Shown here: piece after piece, positions 44,402 to 53,750 of the stretch | Numbering within the stretch: position 1 is the first letter of the stretch | Layout: every line of letters begins with the position of its first letter | Assembly (NCBI GenBank): GCA_902796305.1 | Contig: CADBOJ010000089.1 | Coordinates: forward strand, 22,586-86,585 | Direction: 5' to 3' | DNA from: an uncultured bacterium | Lineage (GTDB): Bacteria > Cyanobacteriota > Vampirovibrionia > Gastranaerophilales > Gastranaerophilaceae | DNA length: 64,000 nt | The notes under the pieces: generated by a model | Told to the model about the DNA's origin: nothing | The model's database searches: none | The model's input: the letters and a program-made list of their open reading frames with translations, nothing else | Made by a program: the position numbers and the translations under genes

Positions 44402-44462
44402 TTAATACTCTCCTGTTTTTAATCAAAACGCTTGAAGGAAAGTTTTTGCTTTTTATCATACC

Positions 44463-45545
44463 TTATTTATTTTTGCATAATATTTCATAAACTTCTTTTA
44501 ACATATAATGGTCTTTATTTTCTTCTAAATAACCCATATATTCGTCGATATTATTATAAAAATAATCAACATCAAAAACATCTTTATATAAATCCAATTT
44601 GTTTAATGCATATAATTCAAGTATTGTTCTTTTGCATTTAATACATTTACCGCAGTTTTTGCCGTTTGTTAAACAAACATGCAGATATTTTTGAGGTAAT
44701 TTATCATCTGCAATTTGTTTTACTTTTTGCAGTCTTGTAACCGAAGCACCTTCGGAATATAATTGCAGATTTCTTGTACTAAAACAGTGTAAAAGTAATA
44801 AATCAAAGTAAGAACAATCATTTTGAGAGTTGTTTTTTAAATTAAAATATGAGTAATCATAAGTAGAAGCATAGTAATATGTTTTCCAGAATTTTTGCAT
44901 ACAATAAACAGCAAACATATTAAAATATGTATGAACCGAACCGTAAAAATTAAAGCCGAATGTATCTTCACTTAAATTAGAATCCGTTATAATAAGCTCC
45001 AGTCCGAGTTTATCAGCAACAATTTTAGCGTTATTTCTGCAGTCTGCTATTATTTTCTCATGTCCGTATTCGTCGTAACTATGGTGAAAAGAGCCGACCG
45101 AATTTATGCAAAGATGAGTTAATTGCATATCTTTATATTTGCAATTATGTAAATTATGTATAACATGAAATGAATCCACTCCGCAGGAAAGCCCTGTTCC
45201 GACATATTTTGGATTTCCTAATTTTTTGCTGTCTGTTTTTGCCGTAATTTTGATGTTATAGATTTTATCATCGTTTCCCGATAGTGTCGGAATTAGAATT
45301 TCACGAATATTGTATAATAATTGTTCGGTTACGCATTGTTTGCAGAAAATATCTTGATTATTTCTCATTGCATAAGGTAATACCGCAATCAAGAATGCAT
45401 CAGCTCTTTCGGTGCATAAATATTTTTCATATTTCAAATCCGTCTCAAAATATAAATCAAATTCTTTATAATCCGTTTTTATATTGCACAACAGACGGCT
45501 TTTTTTATTTATTCTTTTAATTTTAGGCTTATCAATTAAAATCAT
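44463..45545 (-). CDS. PP-loop (N-type ATP pyrophosphatase) superfamily protein
   Basis: A 360-residue protein. GTGLSCGVDSFHVI (117-130) matches the SGGxDS PP-loop of QueC/NAD-synthetase-like enzymes with the second Gly pair changed to C-G. NCGKCIKCKRT (297-307) is a Cys cluster typical of zinc-binding QueC-like proteins, sometimes found in surface-glycan loci. The central part is rich in Tyr, His and Asn (YGSVHTYFNMF; YYASTYDYSY). A role in activating a carboxylate or amide through adenylation is likely from the family; the substrate is unknown. Downstream of panC and the 331-residue gene, 26 bases after the latter. Confidence 0.7.
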   Translation of the reverse strand: MILIDKPKIKRINKKSRLLCNIKTDYKEFDLYFETDLKYEKYLCTERADAFLIAVLPYAMRNNQDIFCKQCVTEQLLYNIREILIPTLSGNDDKIYNIKITAKTDSKKLGNPKYVGTGLSCGVDSFHVIHNLHNCKYKDMQLTHLCINSVGSFHHSYDEYGHEKIIADCRNNAKIVADKLGLELIITDSNLSEDTFGFNFYGSVHTYFNMFAVYCMQKFWKTYYYASTYDYSYFNLKNNSQNDCSYFDLLLLHCFSTRNLQLYSEGASVTRLQKVKQIADDKLPQKYLHVCLTNGKNCGKCIKCKRTILELYALNKLDLYKDVFDVDYFYNNIDEYMGYLEENKDHYMLKEVYEILCKNK

Positions 45546-45571
45546 TTTATCTTGTTTTAAACTACAAATAT

Positions 45572-46567
45572 TTACTCCACTTTTGTTATTGAATATAAAT
45601 CTATGTCCATATCACCGTCATCAGTTGCATTTGTTAATTTTGCCGCCCCGAGAGGGTCAAAAGACATGCATTTTCTGTCGTTTTCCTTATTAAATCTGAA
45701 ATATACTCCGCTTGATACAATTATTTTATTCAAGTAACCGAGTTCGTTAATTTTATTCAAAATTTTAAAAATCTCTTCTTTGTTTGAATTTTCATCTCCC
45801 GCCCAGTATGAAAAAAGCATCCCTACCTTAATTGACTGGCTTAATCCAACCTGCATAAATGTTTTTAATATAGTTAGAATATCCTTTGTTATCGGTCTAA
45901 AGTTTGAAAATTCATTGCAGGAAAAAAATATTCTTTCATCGGCATAAAATTGAATGTTTTTGTAACTTTCCTGAAGTTTTTTTACGGTAATTTTAGCAAA
46001 TTCTCTTCTCAAACTGTGTAAATTTGCAGGGTCTTTTCCGTAGACATCATAGTATTTAAGCTGAAATTCGAATAAACCAAAAAATGTTTTCCTTTCGGGT
46101 GCAGGGTCTATATAAGAAGTGTCCGTATTAGCGGAGTTTGCATAAGTATAGTTCGTATATGCAGTAGCTTCGCTTCCGCTCTTATATGCCTGTTCTTTTT
46201 TTTCTCTGGCCTCTTTTCTTATTCTCGTTTCTTTCTGTTTTGCCAATCTTTTTTTGATTTCATTATTTTTTTGGTTTTTTTCAATTTCTTCCAATCTTTT
46301 TATAAAAATATTTGAAAAATAAAAAAATAATGCAAACACACAGGCGCAATATACATAGCTCATAGATACGAGTTTATTCATAAGTACGGTTTCAACCGGA
46401 AAAATTTTATCAAATATTTTCGGTAAAAAACCGATAAATATATTAAAAAATTTGAATAAATTCGGTGATAGCGCCTGTAATATCCAGCACACCAGATAAA
46501 TTAACGCCATTATCGGTGAAATTAATTTGACTATAATAATAAATTTTATTAAATTGCCAGCTTTCAT
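45572..46567 (-). CDS. Membrane protein with charged linker and soluble C-terminal domain
   Basis: A 331-residue protein. Two membrane spans (about 10-33 and 63-87) precede a strongly charged coiled-coil-like stretch (about 90-130, RLEEIEKNQKNNEIKKRLAK), an Ala/Tyr/Thr linker and a C-terminal domain of ~160 residues. In it IKVGMLFSYWAGD (about 250-262) followed by a helix and IIVSSGVYFRF recalls the end of class III nucleotide-cyclase folds (vGI..G ... A.rL ... ILVS), but no metal-binding Asp pair is evident. No confident family. It starts two bases after the panC stop. Confidence 0.5.
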   Translation of the reverse strand: MKAGNLIKFIIIVKLISPIMALIYLVCWILQALSPNLFKFFNIFIGFLPKIFDKIFPVETVLMNKLVSMSYVYCACVFALFFYFSNIFIKRLEEIEKNQKNNEIKKRLAKQKETRIRKEAREKKEQAYKSGSEATAYTNYTYANSANTDTSYIDPAPERKTFFGLFEFQLKYYDVYGKDPANLHSLRREFAKITVKKLQESYKNIQFYADERIFFSCNEFSNFRPITKDILTILKTFMQVGLSQSIKVGMLFSYWAGDENSNKEEIFKILNKINELGYLNKIIVSSGVYFRFNKENDRKCMSFDPLGAAKLTNATDDGDMDIDLYSITKVE

Positions 46568-46569
46568 AT

Positions 46570-47409
46570 TTATAAGTTTATGTTGTCGATTAATCTTGTA
46601 TTTGTTTCGGGTGTTCTTGCAGCCACGAGGATTATAGTATTATTATCAGCCTCGTTTTGCAATAACTCAAAACTGTTTCTATCCGCAAATTCTATATATT
46701 CAACATCTAATTCTTTCATAATTTCAAGACAATTATCGGTTAAAGTTCTTATGTCTTTAACTCCCGAATCGAATAAATTTTTAGTACTAAAAAGTGCTTT
46801 TGATATATTGAGAGCTATTTTTCTTTCTTTTTCGGTTAAGTATTTATTTCTGCTTGAAAGTGCCAATCCGTCACTTTCCCTCACAATCGGACAGGGAACT
46901 ATTTCAATATCAAAATCCAAATCTTTTACCATTTTTTTAATTATAAAAAGTTGCTGGGCATCTTTCTGTCCAAAATACGCTCTTGTTGCTTTTGTAAGAT
47001 TGAATAATTTTGCAACAACACTGCATACTCCGTCAAAATGTCCGGGGCGGGATTTTCCGCATAATTTATTAACGGCATCATAAGGCGGACAAATTAACGT
47101 CAGATTATCTTTTCTGTCCGAATACATTTCACTTACTTTCGGAGCAAAAACGATTTTAACACCCGCATTCTCACAAAGGCTTGCATCTTTTTGAAGCTGT
47201 CTCGGGTATTTATCAAGGTCTTCACCCGCTCCGAATTGTATAGGATTTACAAAAACCGATACTACGACATTATCGTTTTCTTTTACCGCCCTATCTATAA
47301 GTGATTTATGACCGTCATGAAGCGCTCCCATGGTAGGTACAAGACCAATAGAACCTTTAAAACACGATATTTCAGCCTTTAAATCTTTAATATTATCTAT
47401 AATTTTCAA
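46570..47409 (-). CDS. panC: Pantothenate synthetase
   Basis: A 279-residue enzyme joining pantoate and beta-alanine with ATP. LVPTMGALHDGHKSLI near residue 23 includes the HxGH-type motif; VFVNPIQFGAGEDLDKYPR near 51; GKSRPGHFDGVCSVVAKLF near 117; YFGQKDAQQLFII near 142; SSRNKYLT near 181. The start is TTG at 47409, giving the expected N-terminus and an overlap of 17 bases with panB; GAGGAG lies ten bases upstream. Confidence 0.96.
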   Translation of the reverse strand: MKIIDNIKDLKAEISCFKGSIGLVPTMGALHDGHKSLIDRAVKENDNVVVSVFVNPIQFGAGEDLDKYPRQLQKDASLCENAGVKIVFAPKVSEMYSDRKDNLTLICPPYDAVNKLCGKSRPGHFDGVCSVVAKLFNLTKATRAYFGQKDAQQLFIIKKMVKDLDFDIEIVPCPIVRESDGLALSSRNKYLTEKERKIALNISKALFSTKNLFDSGVKDIRTLTDNCLEIMKELDVEYIEFADRNSFELLQNEADNNTIILVAARTPETNTRLIDNINL

Positions 47410-48229
47410 GTTTTTCTATCTCCTCGTTATTGAGCGTAAACGACTCTTTTACGCTCGGAAAAGTTCCGGCTTCGACATCCGAACAAAATGCTTTTGCAAC
47501 ATTAAGTATTATATCTTTTAAGCTGGAGTATTGTCTTGCAAATTTCGGTTTATACCTGTCAAATTTTCCAAGTACATCATCCGACACAAGAACCTGTCCG
47601 TCGCAGAATTTTCCTCCTCCGATACCGATTGTGGGTATTCTTAACCTTTGCGATATAAATTGGCTCGATTGAAGAGGAAGCATTTCAAGTACTATTGCAA
47701 AACATCCCGCATTTTGCAATCTCAGGGCATTTTTAAGTAAATCAATTGTTCTGTCGGCATCTTTGCCTTGAATTTTATGCCCCCCGATTGAATTAATACT
47801 CATAGGAGTAAAACCAAGATGTCCCATAACAGGAACTCCGTTTTGAACAAGATGTTTGATGTTATCTACTACAAAATCGGAACATCCTTCCATTTTAATT
47901 GCATTTGCTCCCGCTTTTATAAATTCGCAGGCATTTTTCATGGTTTGTATTTTATCAAGCTGAAAACTCATAAAAGGCATATCTGCAACAAGAAGCGCTT
48001 TTTCAACCGCTCTTGATACCGCCCTTGTAAATACAAGCATTTCATCCATTCCGATATCAGTGGTGTTTTCATATCCTAAAGCAACTTGAGCAAGAGAATC
48101 ACCGACAAGTATTATATCAACTCCGGCTTGGTCTATGTATTTTGCCGTTGAATAATCATAGGCAGTCAATACTGTTATCTTCTTGCCCTCTTTTTTAAAG
48201 TTTTGTATTTTTTGTATACTGTTTCTCAT
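47393..48229 (-). CDS. panB: 3-methyl-2-oxobutanoate hydroxymethyltransferase
   Basis: A 278-residue enzyme making ketopantoate from 2-ketoisovalerate and methylene-THF. It has ITVLTAYDYSTAKYIDQAGV near residue 18, IILVGDSLAQVALGYENT near 39 with the Mg-binding Asp, MPFMSFQ near 85, AIKMEGC near 112 and MGHLGFTP near 135. Its ATG overlaps the yvcK stop by one base (TAATG), and its end overlaps panC, so yvcK-panB-panC are translationally coupled. panD and panE were not seen. Confidence 0.96.
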   Translation of the reverse strand: MRNSIQKIQNFKKEGKKITVLTAYDYSTAKYIDQAGVDIILVGDSLAQVALGYENTTDIGMDEMLVFTRAVSRAVEKALLVADMPFMSFQLDKIQTMKNACEFIKAGANAIKMEGCSDFVVDNIKHLVQNGVPVMGHLGFTPMSINSIGGHKIQGKDADRTIDLLKNALRLQNAGCFAIVLEMLPLQSSQFISQRLRIPTIGIGGGKFCDGQVLVSDDVLGKFDRYKPKFARQYSSLKDIILNVAKAFCSDVEAGTFPSVKESFTLNNEEIEKLENYR

Positions 48230-49575
48230 TATTTGTGATTACTTTTTATCGACCTTTTGTACCAGAAATACACTGCTTTAGCTACTTTTGAACAGTTATG
48301 TCTTATGTATCCCTCTTTATTATCTTCAAGCAGATTTCTTTGAACAAGCTCCACGCCCAGTTTTCTTATTTCGGTTATATCTATTTCAACGGGCAAACTT
48401 CCGGCTTGTTCGTATTTTTCTGCCATATTTGACGGTATTGCATTATTTACAAGCACGGCATCAAAGAAATTTTTGTTACTATCATCAATATCCTGCAATC
48501 TTGCATGATCAAATATTGTTTTAATATGGTCTGAAACAGAATAGTTATCTGTTTCGCCGACCTGTGTCATAGCATTACATACATATATTTTTTTGGCTTT
48601 ACTGTTCCAAACGGCTCTTGTGATATCTTTTACAAGAAGATTTGAAATTACGGATGTATAAAGGCTTCCGGGACCCATTATAATTAAATCGGCATTGAGA
48701 ATAGCCTCAACAACATCCGGTGTAGGCTTGCAATCAGCAGGCTCGGAGCATAATTGCATAATTCTTTTTCCGGCTTCGGGAATATTACTTTCACCTTTGA
48801 CAATCGAATCATCTTCCATTTTGGCATACAGTTTCATATCGTCGCATGTTGCAGGTAAAACCCGTCCTCTTATCAAAAGAACTTTTGAAGACTCTTTAAT
48901 AGCCGAAACCATATCTCCGCATATAGCAGTCATTGCGGTGATAAATAAATTTCCGAAACTGTGACCCTCGAGTCCTTCACCTGTTCTAAATCTGTACTGA
49001 AATAATTTTGTTACTATATCATCGTCATTAGCTAATGCTGCTATGCAGTTTCTTATATCACCCGGAGGCAGAACACCCATCTGCTCTCTTAATCGTCCTG
49101 ATGAACCGCCGTCATCGCCAACGGTTACAACTGCAGTAATGTTGTTTGTAATTTTTTTAATACCCCGAAGGAGCATTGACAGACCCGTTCCGCCACCTAT
49201 TGCAACAATCTTCGGACCGTGATCGAGCTTCATTTTTCTGTATAAAACTTCACCCATAGATTGTTTTTTTCTGTTTATATCATTGTCATCCGTTTCCATC
49301 ATGGAAATATTTGTTTTCTTCCATGAAACAATGAATATAACAGCACTAAAGAGGATTAATAGCCCTCCTACGGGTTCAGGCGGAACAACATGAAACCACT
49401 CTTTTGCAGTTTGTACAATATAATAAAGCGGTTCAAGTTTAAATACAAATGTAATCCCGATTCCTGCAAGAATTGATGCCAGTATCATGAGTAAAAACCA
49501 GCGTTTAACCCTTAGTCCCGGAACAAGCCATATTGTATCTTTCGGCATTCTTACTTTTTTATTAAAAATTTTCAT
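48229..49575 (-). CDS. yvcK: YvcK/GlmR (CofD-like) gluconeogenesis factor with N-terminal membrane anchor
   Basis: A 448-residue protein. Two membrane helices (about 26-47 and 67-86) come before the Rossmann-like domain with KIVAIGGGTGLSMLLRGIK near 128, VVTVGDDGGSSGRLREQMG near 152, GHSFGNLFITAMT near 206 and IMGPGSLYTSVISNLLV near 300. YvcK proteins bind UDP-sugars and are needed for growth on gluconeogenic carbon and for normal cell-wall precursor supply. The membrane-anchored form resembles cyanobacterial homologues. Thirteen bases after the PxpA-like gene. Confidence 0.92.
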   Translation of the reverse strand: MKIFNKKVRMPKDTIWLVPGLRVKRWFLLMILASILAGIGITFVFKLEPLYYIVQTAKEWFHVVPPEPVGGLLILFSAVIFIVSWKKTNISMMETDDNDINRKKQSMGEVLYRKMKLDHGPKIVAIGGGTGLSMLLRGIKKITNNITAVVTVGDDGGSSGRLREQMGVLPPGDIRNCIAALANDDDIVTKLFQYRFRTGEGLEGHSFGNLFITAMTAICGDMVSAIKESSKVLLIRGRVLPATCDDMKLYAKMEDDSIVKGESNIPEAGKRIMQLCSEPADCKPTPDVVEAILNADLIIMGPGSLYTSVISNLLVKDITRAVWNSKAKKIYVCNAMTQVGETDNYSVSDHIKTIFDHARLQDIDDSNKNFFDAVLVNNAIPSNMAEKYEQAGSLPVEIDITEIRKLGVELVQRNLLEDNKEGYIRHNCSKVAKAVYFWYKRSIKSNHK

Positions 49576-49588
49576 TTTGTTTCCTTGT

Positions 49589-50239
49589 TTATATTTGATT
49601 TTGAACCCTGTTGTAGTTGATTGGTGTCGGTTTTATAATGTCATAAGCTCTTTTTATGTCATTTAACGACGTAAAATGAATTGTATCGGGGGTAATTTCC
49701 ATTTCCCTGATTTCTCTAATCGAACTGTTTTCGGTAAATTCAACTTCAAGAGCTGTTTTTAAGCCCGTTTCTTCAATCATATTTCTGTACTCTGGGTTTT
49801 GTATAATTAAATTCAACCACGGACAAATTTTTATAATTGCCCTTGCAACAATTTTTGCACTTTCCTGATTGTTGTTTATTTCATCTTTGAGTGCTCCGTG
49901 GCATCTTACATTTTCTATTTCAAGGTCAAAAGTCTTGGCATAATTCATTATTGCGCCAATCTGGTAGATAACTACCGCTTCAAGTTCCTCGGGTGATAAA
50001 TCCATCTTTCTTTTTCCAAAACCTTGAATATCAGGATAGCCTATATGGGCTCCTATTGAAACATTATTTTCCCCTGCGTAAAGAAGAGCTTCTCTGATTT
50101 TAACAGGGTCGCCCGCATGAAAACCTGCCGAAATATTTATTGAACTTGCATATTTTGCAATTTCGTATTCTTTTTCGTTATTAAAAGCACCGTAACTCTG
50201 TGCTACATCACAATTGAAATCAAACAACTTTTTCCCCAT
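49589..50239 (-). CDS. LamB/YcsF (PxpA)-like protein with shortened C-terminus
   Basis: A 216-residue protein similar to PxpA, the 5-oxoprolinase subunit A family: FDFNCDVAQSYGAF at the start (DLNCDLGESFG in the family), SINISAGFHAGDP near 33, GAHIGYPDIQGFGKRKMDLS near 62 and CHGALKDE near 113. Family members run to ~250 residues and contain an AEvFADRaY section. Here that part is replaced by EVEFTENSSIREI and the protein ends early. No pxpB or pxpC is nearby, so 5-oxoprolinase activity is uncertain. TATATT at 50246-50251 ends six bases before the ATG; no ribosome binding site at usual distance. Confidence 0.75.
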   Translation of the reverse strand: MGKKLFDFNCDVAQSYGAFNNEKEYEIAKYASSINISAGFHAGDPVKIREALLYAGENNVSIGAHIGYPDIQGFGKRKMDLSPEELEAVVIYQIGAIMNYAKTFDLEIENVRCHGALKDEINNNQESAKIVARAIIKICPWLNLIIQNPEYRNMIEETGLKTALEVEFTENSSIREIREMEITPDTIHFTSLNDIKRAYDIIKPTPINYNRVQNQI

Positions 50240-50432
50240 TCTATCAATATACTGGCTGTCTTGTTCTCCTCATTTTGTATAAAAGTTAAAAAATACTATA
50301 ATTTTCGTACGATTATACATATAAATTATACAATAGAATGCTAAAAATAAGATATTGTTAAAAAAAATTTATATAAAAATCATATTTTTAAATCAGATAA
50401 AAATTCAAAAATACTGTTTTTGTATGATAAGT

Positions 50433-51608
50433 TTATACACTTACACATGCAAGTATATTATCAATGAGCTGTTTTGCCGTTCTCGGGCTTGTTGAACCTT
50501 TTAAAACGGCGGTTTTTTTAGCTTTTTCAATCAGGCAATCTTTATCTATATCAATATTGTTATCAATTGCAAGTTCAAGCACGATACTAATGTATTCATC
50601 CATTGTCGGCTTTTGAAATAAAATATTTATTCCAAATCTTTCGGATAAAGAATTTAGTTCATTTATGGTGTCATTAAGATGAATTTCATCTCCTTCTCTT
50701 GACTTGAAATTTTCTCTTACAAGATGCCGTCTGTTTGAAGTTGCATAAATAACAGCATTTTCGGGACATTGTATTAAAGACCCCTCTAAAATTGCTTTCA
50801 TTGTGGAAAATGTTTCATCATTATCATCAAAAGATATATCATCCGCAAATATTATGAATTTATAAGGTATTTTTTTTAATTTTTTAAATAACTTATCAAG
50901 GTTTATTAAATTATTCTTAAATATCTGTATCATCTTCAATCCCTTAAATTCATTCAGTAAAGCTCTTATTGTTGAAGATTTTCCGCAACCTGCATCTCCA
51001 TAGAGTAATATATTGTTTACTTTTTTACCCTCAAGGAAAGATGAAGTGTTTTCATAAAGTATTTTCTTTTGCTCTTTATAGCCTTTTAAGTTTGAAAACA
51101 TTATGTTTTCGCTAAATTCTACGGGCTTAACTTCTAAATCGGTATCAAAAATAAACGCTTCGCTTTTTGAAAAAATATTATCGCATAATATATCGGTTTC
51201 AACAAATTGTGCATTGAAATCGGTGTTTGAATTTTCATACTCGGGTAAAAATTCAAAAATTTCTTGAACACTGCTGAATTTATCCCGAAATATTGTCTTT
51301 ATATCTTCAAACGTCACTCTTGAAATAAAAAACAATATATTAAGTTCTTTCTTAAAGTTGTCATTGGGATTATTTGTAATTTGGTGATTTTGATAAAATA
51401 ATTTTTTTAAGTATTTTGAAAAATCTTTTTCTTCCGCTTCTTCAAGAGATGAAACAAAATTTCCATATGAAGCAAAAACTTCATCCTCGGATGAATTGTT
51501 TGAGAGAAGTTTAAAAAAGGCAAGAAAATTTTTTAAAACAATATCTTCTTTAATGCCTTTTGTTACAATGAGTGTGCTTAAAAGATTAAGCTTTTTAATT
51601 CTATCCAT
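50433..51608 (-). CDS. DUF815-type AAA ATPase
   Basis: A 391-residue protein. A poorly conserved helical N-terminal region (~190 residues) precedes the ATPase domain: Walker A LLYGDAGCGKSST near residue 200, Walker B-like KFIIFADDISFD near 243, then AVIYATSNRRHLVRE and a sensor-2 region (TARTAKQLID as GSTSPRTAKQL). This order fits DUF815 proteins, AAA-like ATPases of unknown target. It begins two bases after the debranching-enzyme stop, without a ribosome binding site, so it is probably translated by coupling. Confidence 0.82.
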   Translation of the reverse strand: MDRIKKLNLLSTLIVTKGIKEDIVLKNFLAFFKLLSNNSSEDEVFASYGNFVSSLEEAEEKDFSKYLKKLFYQNHQITNNPNDNFKKELNILFFISRVTFEDIKTIFRDKFSSVQEIFEFLPEYENSNTDFNAQFVETDILCDNIFSKSEAFIFDTDLEVKPVEFSENIMFSNLKGYKEQKKILYENTSSFLEGKKVNNILLYGDAGCGKSSTIRALLNEFKGLKMIQIFKNNLINLDKLFKKLKKIPYKFIIFADDISFDDNDETFSTMKAILEGSLIQCPENAVIYATSNRRHLVRENFKSREGDEIHLNDTINELNSLSERFGINILFQKPTMDEYISIVLELAIDNNIDIDKDCLIEKAKKTAVLKGSTSPRTAKQLIDNILACVSV

Positions 51609-51610
51609 AA

Positions 51611-53746
51611 TTATAATTCCATAAATACAGTAAGTGCATAAGGGTTTAAAACATATTCTTTTTCAACATAATTTTTTGTTTCAAAATTATTTATATAGAA
51701 TAATGAAGTATCCATGCAGATATGCCAGCTTTTTCCTTCTTTTTTGTCGGGTAAAAGCATTTTTAAACTTGAGTTACTGTTGTTTGATGCAATGTAGATT
51801 CTTTTTTCTTCACTGTTTTGCTTATCCGCATTGATTAAACAGCCGAAAAATGCTTCATTGCCGTTATTCCAATAACCGTCATTTCCGATATCCGCAATTT
51901 GTCCGTTATCATAGTGGTATGTTGTATAATCTGCAAAATTTTTACAGGTAAATATTTTATTTTCGTTTCTGAATTTAATTAATGATCTTACGAATTCCAT
52001 TGTCCTGTTTTCATAAGAATCTTTTTTTATCGCTCTGTCCCAGTTTAAGTAATTAATACCGTCATCACGATTATAACTGTTATTATTACCGTTTTTTGTA
52101 TGCATTATGATATCCCCGATTTGAATCATAGGAATACCGGATGATAAAAACAGAAATGACAATTGTTTTCTTATTGCGTTTTCTTTTTTATAGCGGTCAT
52201 TTTCGTAATTTCCGCAAATCTCCCAGTCGGAACCTCCTTGTGTTGAGGGATTTTTAGTACTAAATGTATTCAAATCAAAAAGCGTAAAGCCGTCATGAGA
52301 AGCTATATAATTAACCGCTTTAAGATTACCGTTAAAAGCAGAGGGTGTTCCCTCAATTAAATCTTTCAGCTGTATCGGAGGAACTTGATTAGGGTAAAGG
52401 GTAATTTTTCTTATTGTATCCCTTGATACATCATTCCATTCCGCCCAGTAAGACGGAAATTTTCCAAGCTGATAACAATTTTTTCCTCCGCATGTCCACG
52501 GTTCCGCAATAAGTATAATTCCGTCATCGGATGAAGCAAAATCATCAACAACTTTGATATTTTTTTTGCTTAATTCTTCTTTTAATTTTCCTGCGAGCGA
52601 ATTTATTGCAGAATATGTTTCTTCACAATCACAACCACATTCAAGAAGTGCTGCCGCAAGGTCAAACCTGAATGCATCAACCCCTTGATTTGCCCAGTAT
52701 GCTATTGAATCAATCACAAGATTATATGCTCCCTCGTCAGCTAGGTTAAAATCATTTCCACAGCCTGAATTTGAGCGGTAATAACCGTTAGAATATGTCT
52801 TATAATATGAAGAATTGTCTATAAGAGCATAAGAAAGCAAGTTTGCATCATCAAGATTATGACCGACAAGCCCGCCCTCTCCTGTATGGTTGTATACCAT
52901 ATCCATACAAACTTTTATATCGTTTTTGTGAAATTCATTAATCATTTCACGAAATTCATTTAACAATTGCCCGTGTGTTTTATCAAAAGCATATTTCCTT
53001 GCAAGGGTGAAATACCCTAACGGCATATACCCCCAGTGATTTGTTCCGTTCTGCCTTGAATCAAATTCATTCAACGGTAAAAATTCAACCATTGTTATGC
53101 CGAGATTTTTTATTGATTTTGCAAATTTGCCCGCACCTTTATATGTACCTTTTTCAGGCATTGATATATTTTGAGTCAAATCTTTTATATGAACTTCCCC
53201 GATGATTTCATTTGCAAAAGGTCTCGGAGTTATTTTTGCGATTTTGGTATCAGCTTTGGGAAAATAAATAGATTTAATTGACCATTTTGCATTATCAATG
53301 AGATGAAAATTACTGCCCGAGCGAAACATATTCAACCCGGGATTTACATCGGAAGCAAGATGCGATAATTCCTGAGTATACGGGTCAAATGCTATTTTAT
53401 TAGGGTCAAAACGATTGTTTTTTTCATCAAACTTGGAAAGAAATCCGTTATCAAAACCCGGTTCCCAATTTTCATCGTATTCCCAATTTTCCCCGAATAC
53501 CCTGTAACCGTAGAATACAGGTTTTTTATGACAATTCAGGACATAATCCTTAACGGATGTGTACCAGATATTGTTTTCTCCTTTATCCATATTTAAAGCC
53601 ATGATGGGATTTTCACCCTCGGGTTTATCAAATATGCAGAGAAGAATTTTTGTTGCATTTTTTGAATACAAACTAAAATCTATACTTTTTGTATCTTCGT
53701 TATAATTCGCACCCAGAGCTGTTTTATCTGTTGTAATTTGTTCCAT
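51611..53746 (-). CDS. Isoamylase/GlgX-type glycogen debranching enzyme (GH13)
   Basis: A 711-residue alpha-1,6-glucosidase. An N-terminal CBM48-like domain (about 10-130) precedes the catalytic barrel: VCMDMVYNHTGEGG (region I), VDAFRFDLAAALLE with the nucleophile Asp (region II), IILIAEPWTCGGKN with the acid Glu (region III) and NYIASHDGFTLFDL (region IV). NHWGYMPLGYF before region I is typical of debranching enzymes. It trims alpha-glucan branches; glycogen synthase and phosphorylase are not in the window. Four bases after the DUF1015 gene. Confidence 0.92.
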   Translation of the reverse strand: MEQITTDKTALGANYNEDTKSIDFSLYSKNATKILLCIFDKPEGENPIMALNMDKGENNIWYTSVKDYVLNCHKKPVFYGYRVFGENWEYDENWEPGFDNGFLSKFDEKNNRFDPNKIAFDPYTQELSHLASDVNPGLNMFRSGSNFHLIDNAKWSIKSIYFPKADTKIAKITPRPFANEIIGEVHIKDLTQNISMPEKGTYKGAGKFAKSIKNLGITMVEFLPLNEFDSRQNGTNHWGYMPLGYFTLARKYAFDKTHGQLLNEFREMINEFHKNDIKVCMDMVYNHTGEGGLVGHNLDDANLLSYALIDNSSYYKTYSNGYYRSNSGCGNDFNLADEGAYNLVIDSIAYWANQGVDAFRFDLAAALLECGCDCEETYSAINSLAGKLKEELSKKNIKVVDDFASSDDGIILIAEPWTCGGKNCYQLGKFPSYWAEWNDVSRDTIRKITLYPNQVPPIQLKDLIEGTPSAFNGNLKAVNYIASHDGFTLFDLNTFSTKNPSTQGGSDWEICGNYENDRYKKENAIRKQLSFLFLSSGIPMIQIGDIIMHTKNGNNNSYNRDDGINYLNWDRAIKKDSYENRTMEFVRSLIKFRNENKIFTCKNFADYTTYHYDNGQIADIGNDGYWNNGNEAFFGCLINADKQNSEEKRIYIASNNSNSSLKMLLPDKKEGKSWHICMDTSLFYINNFETKNYVEKEYVLNPYALTVFMEL

Positions 53747-53750
53747 TCTG

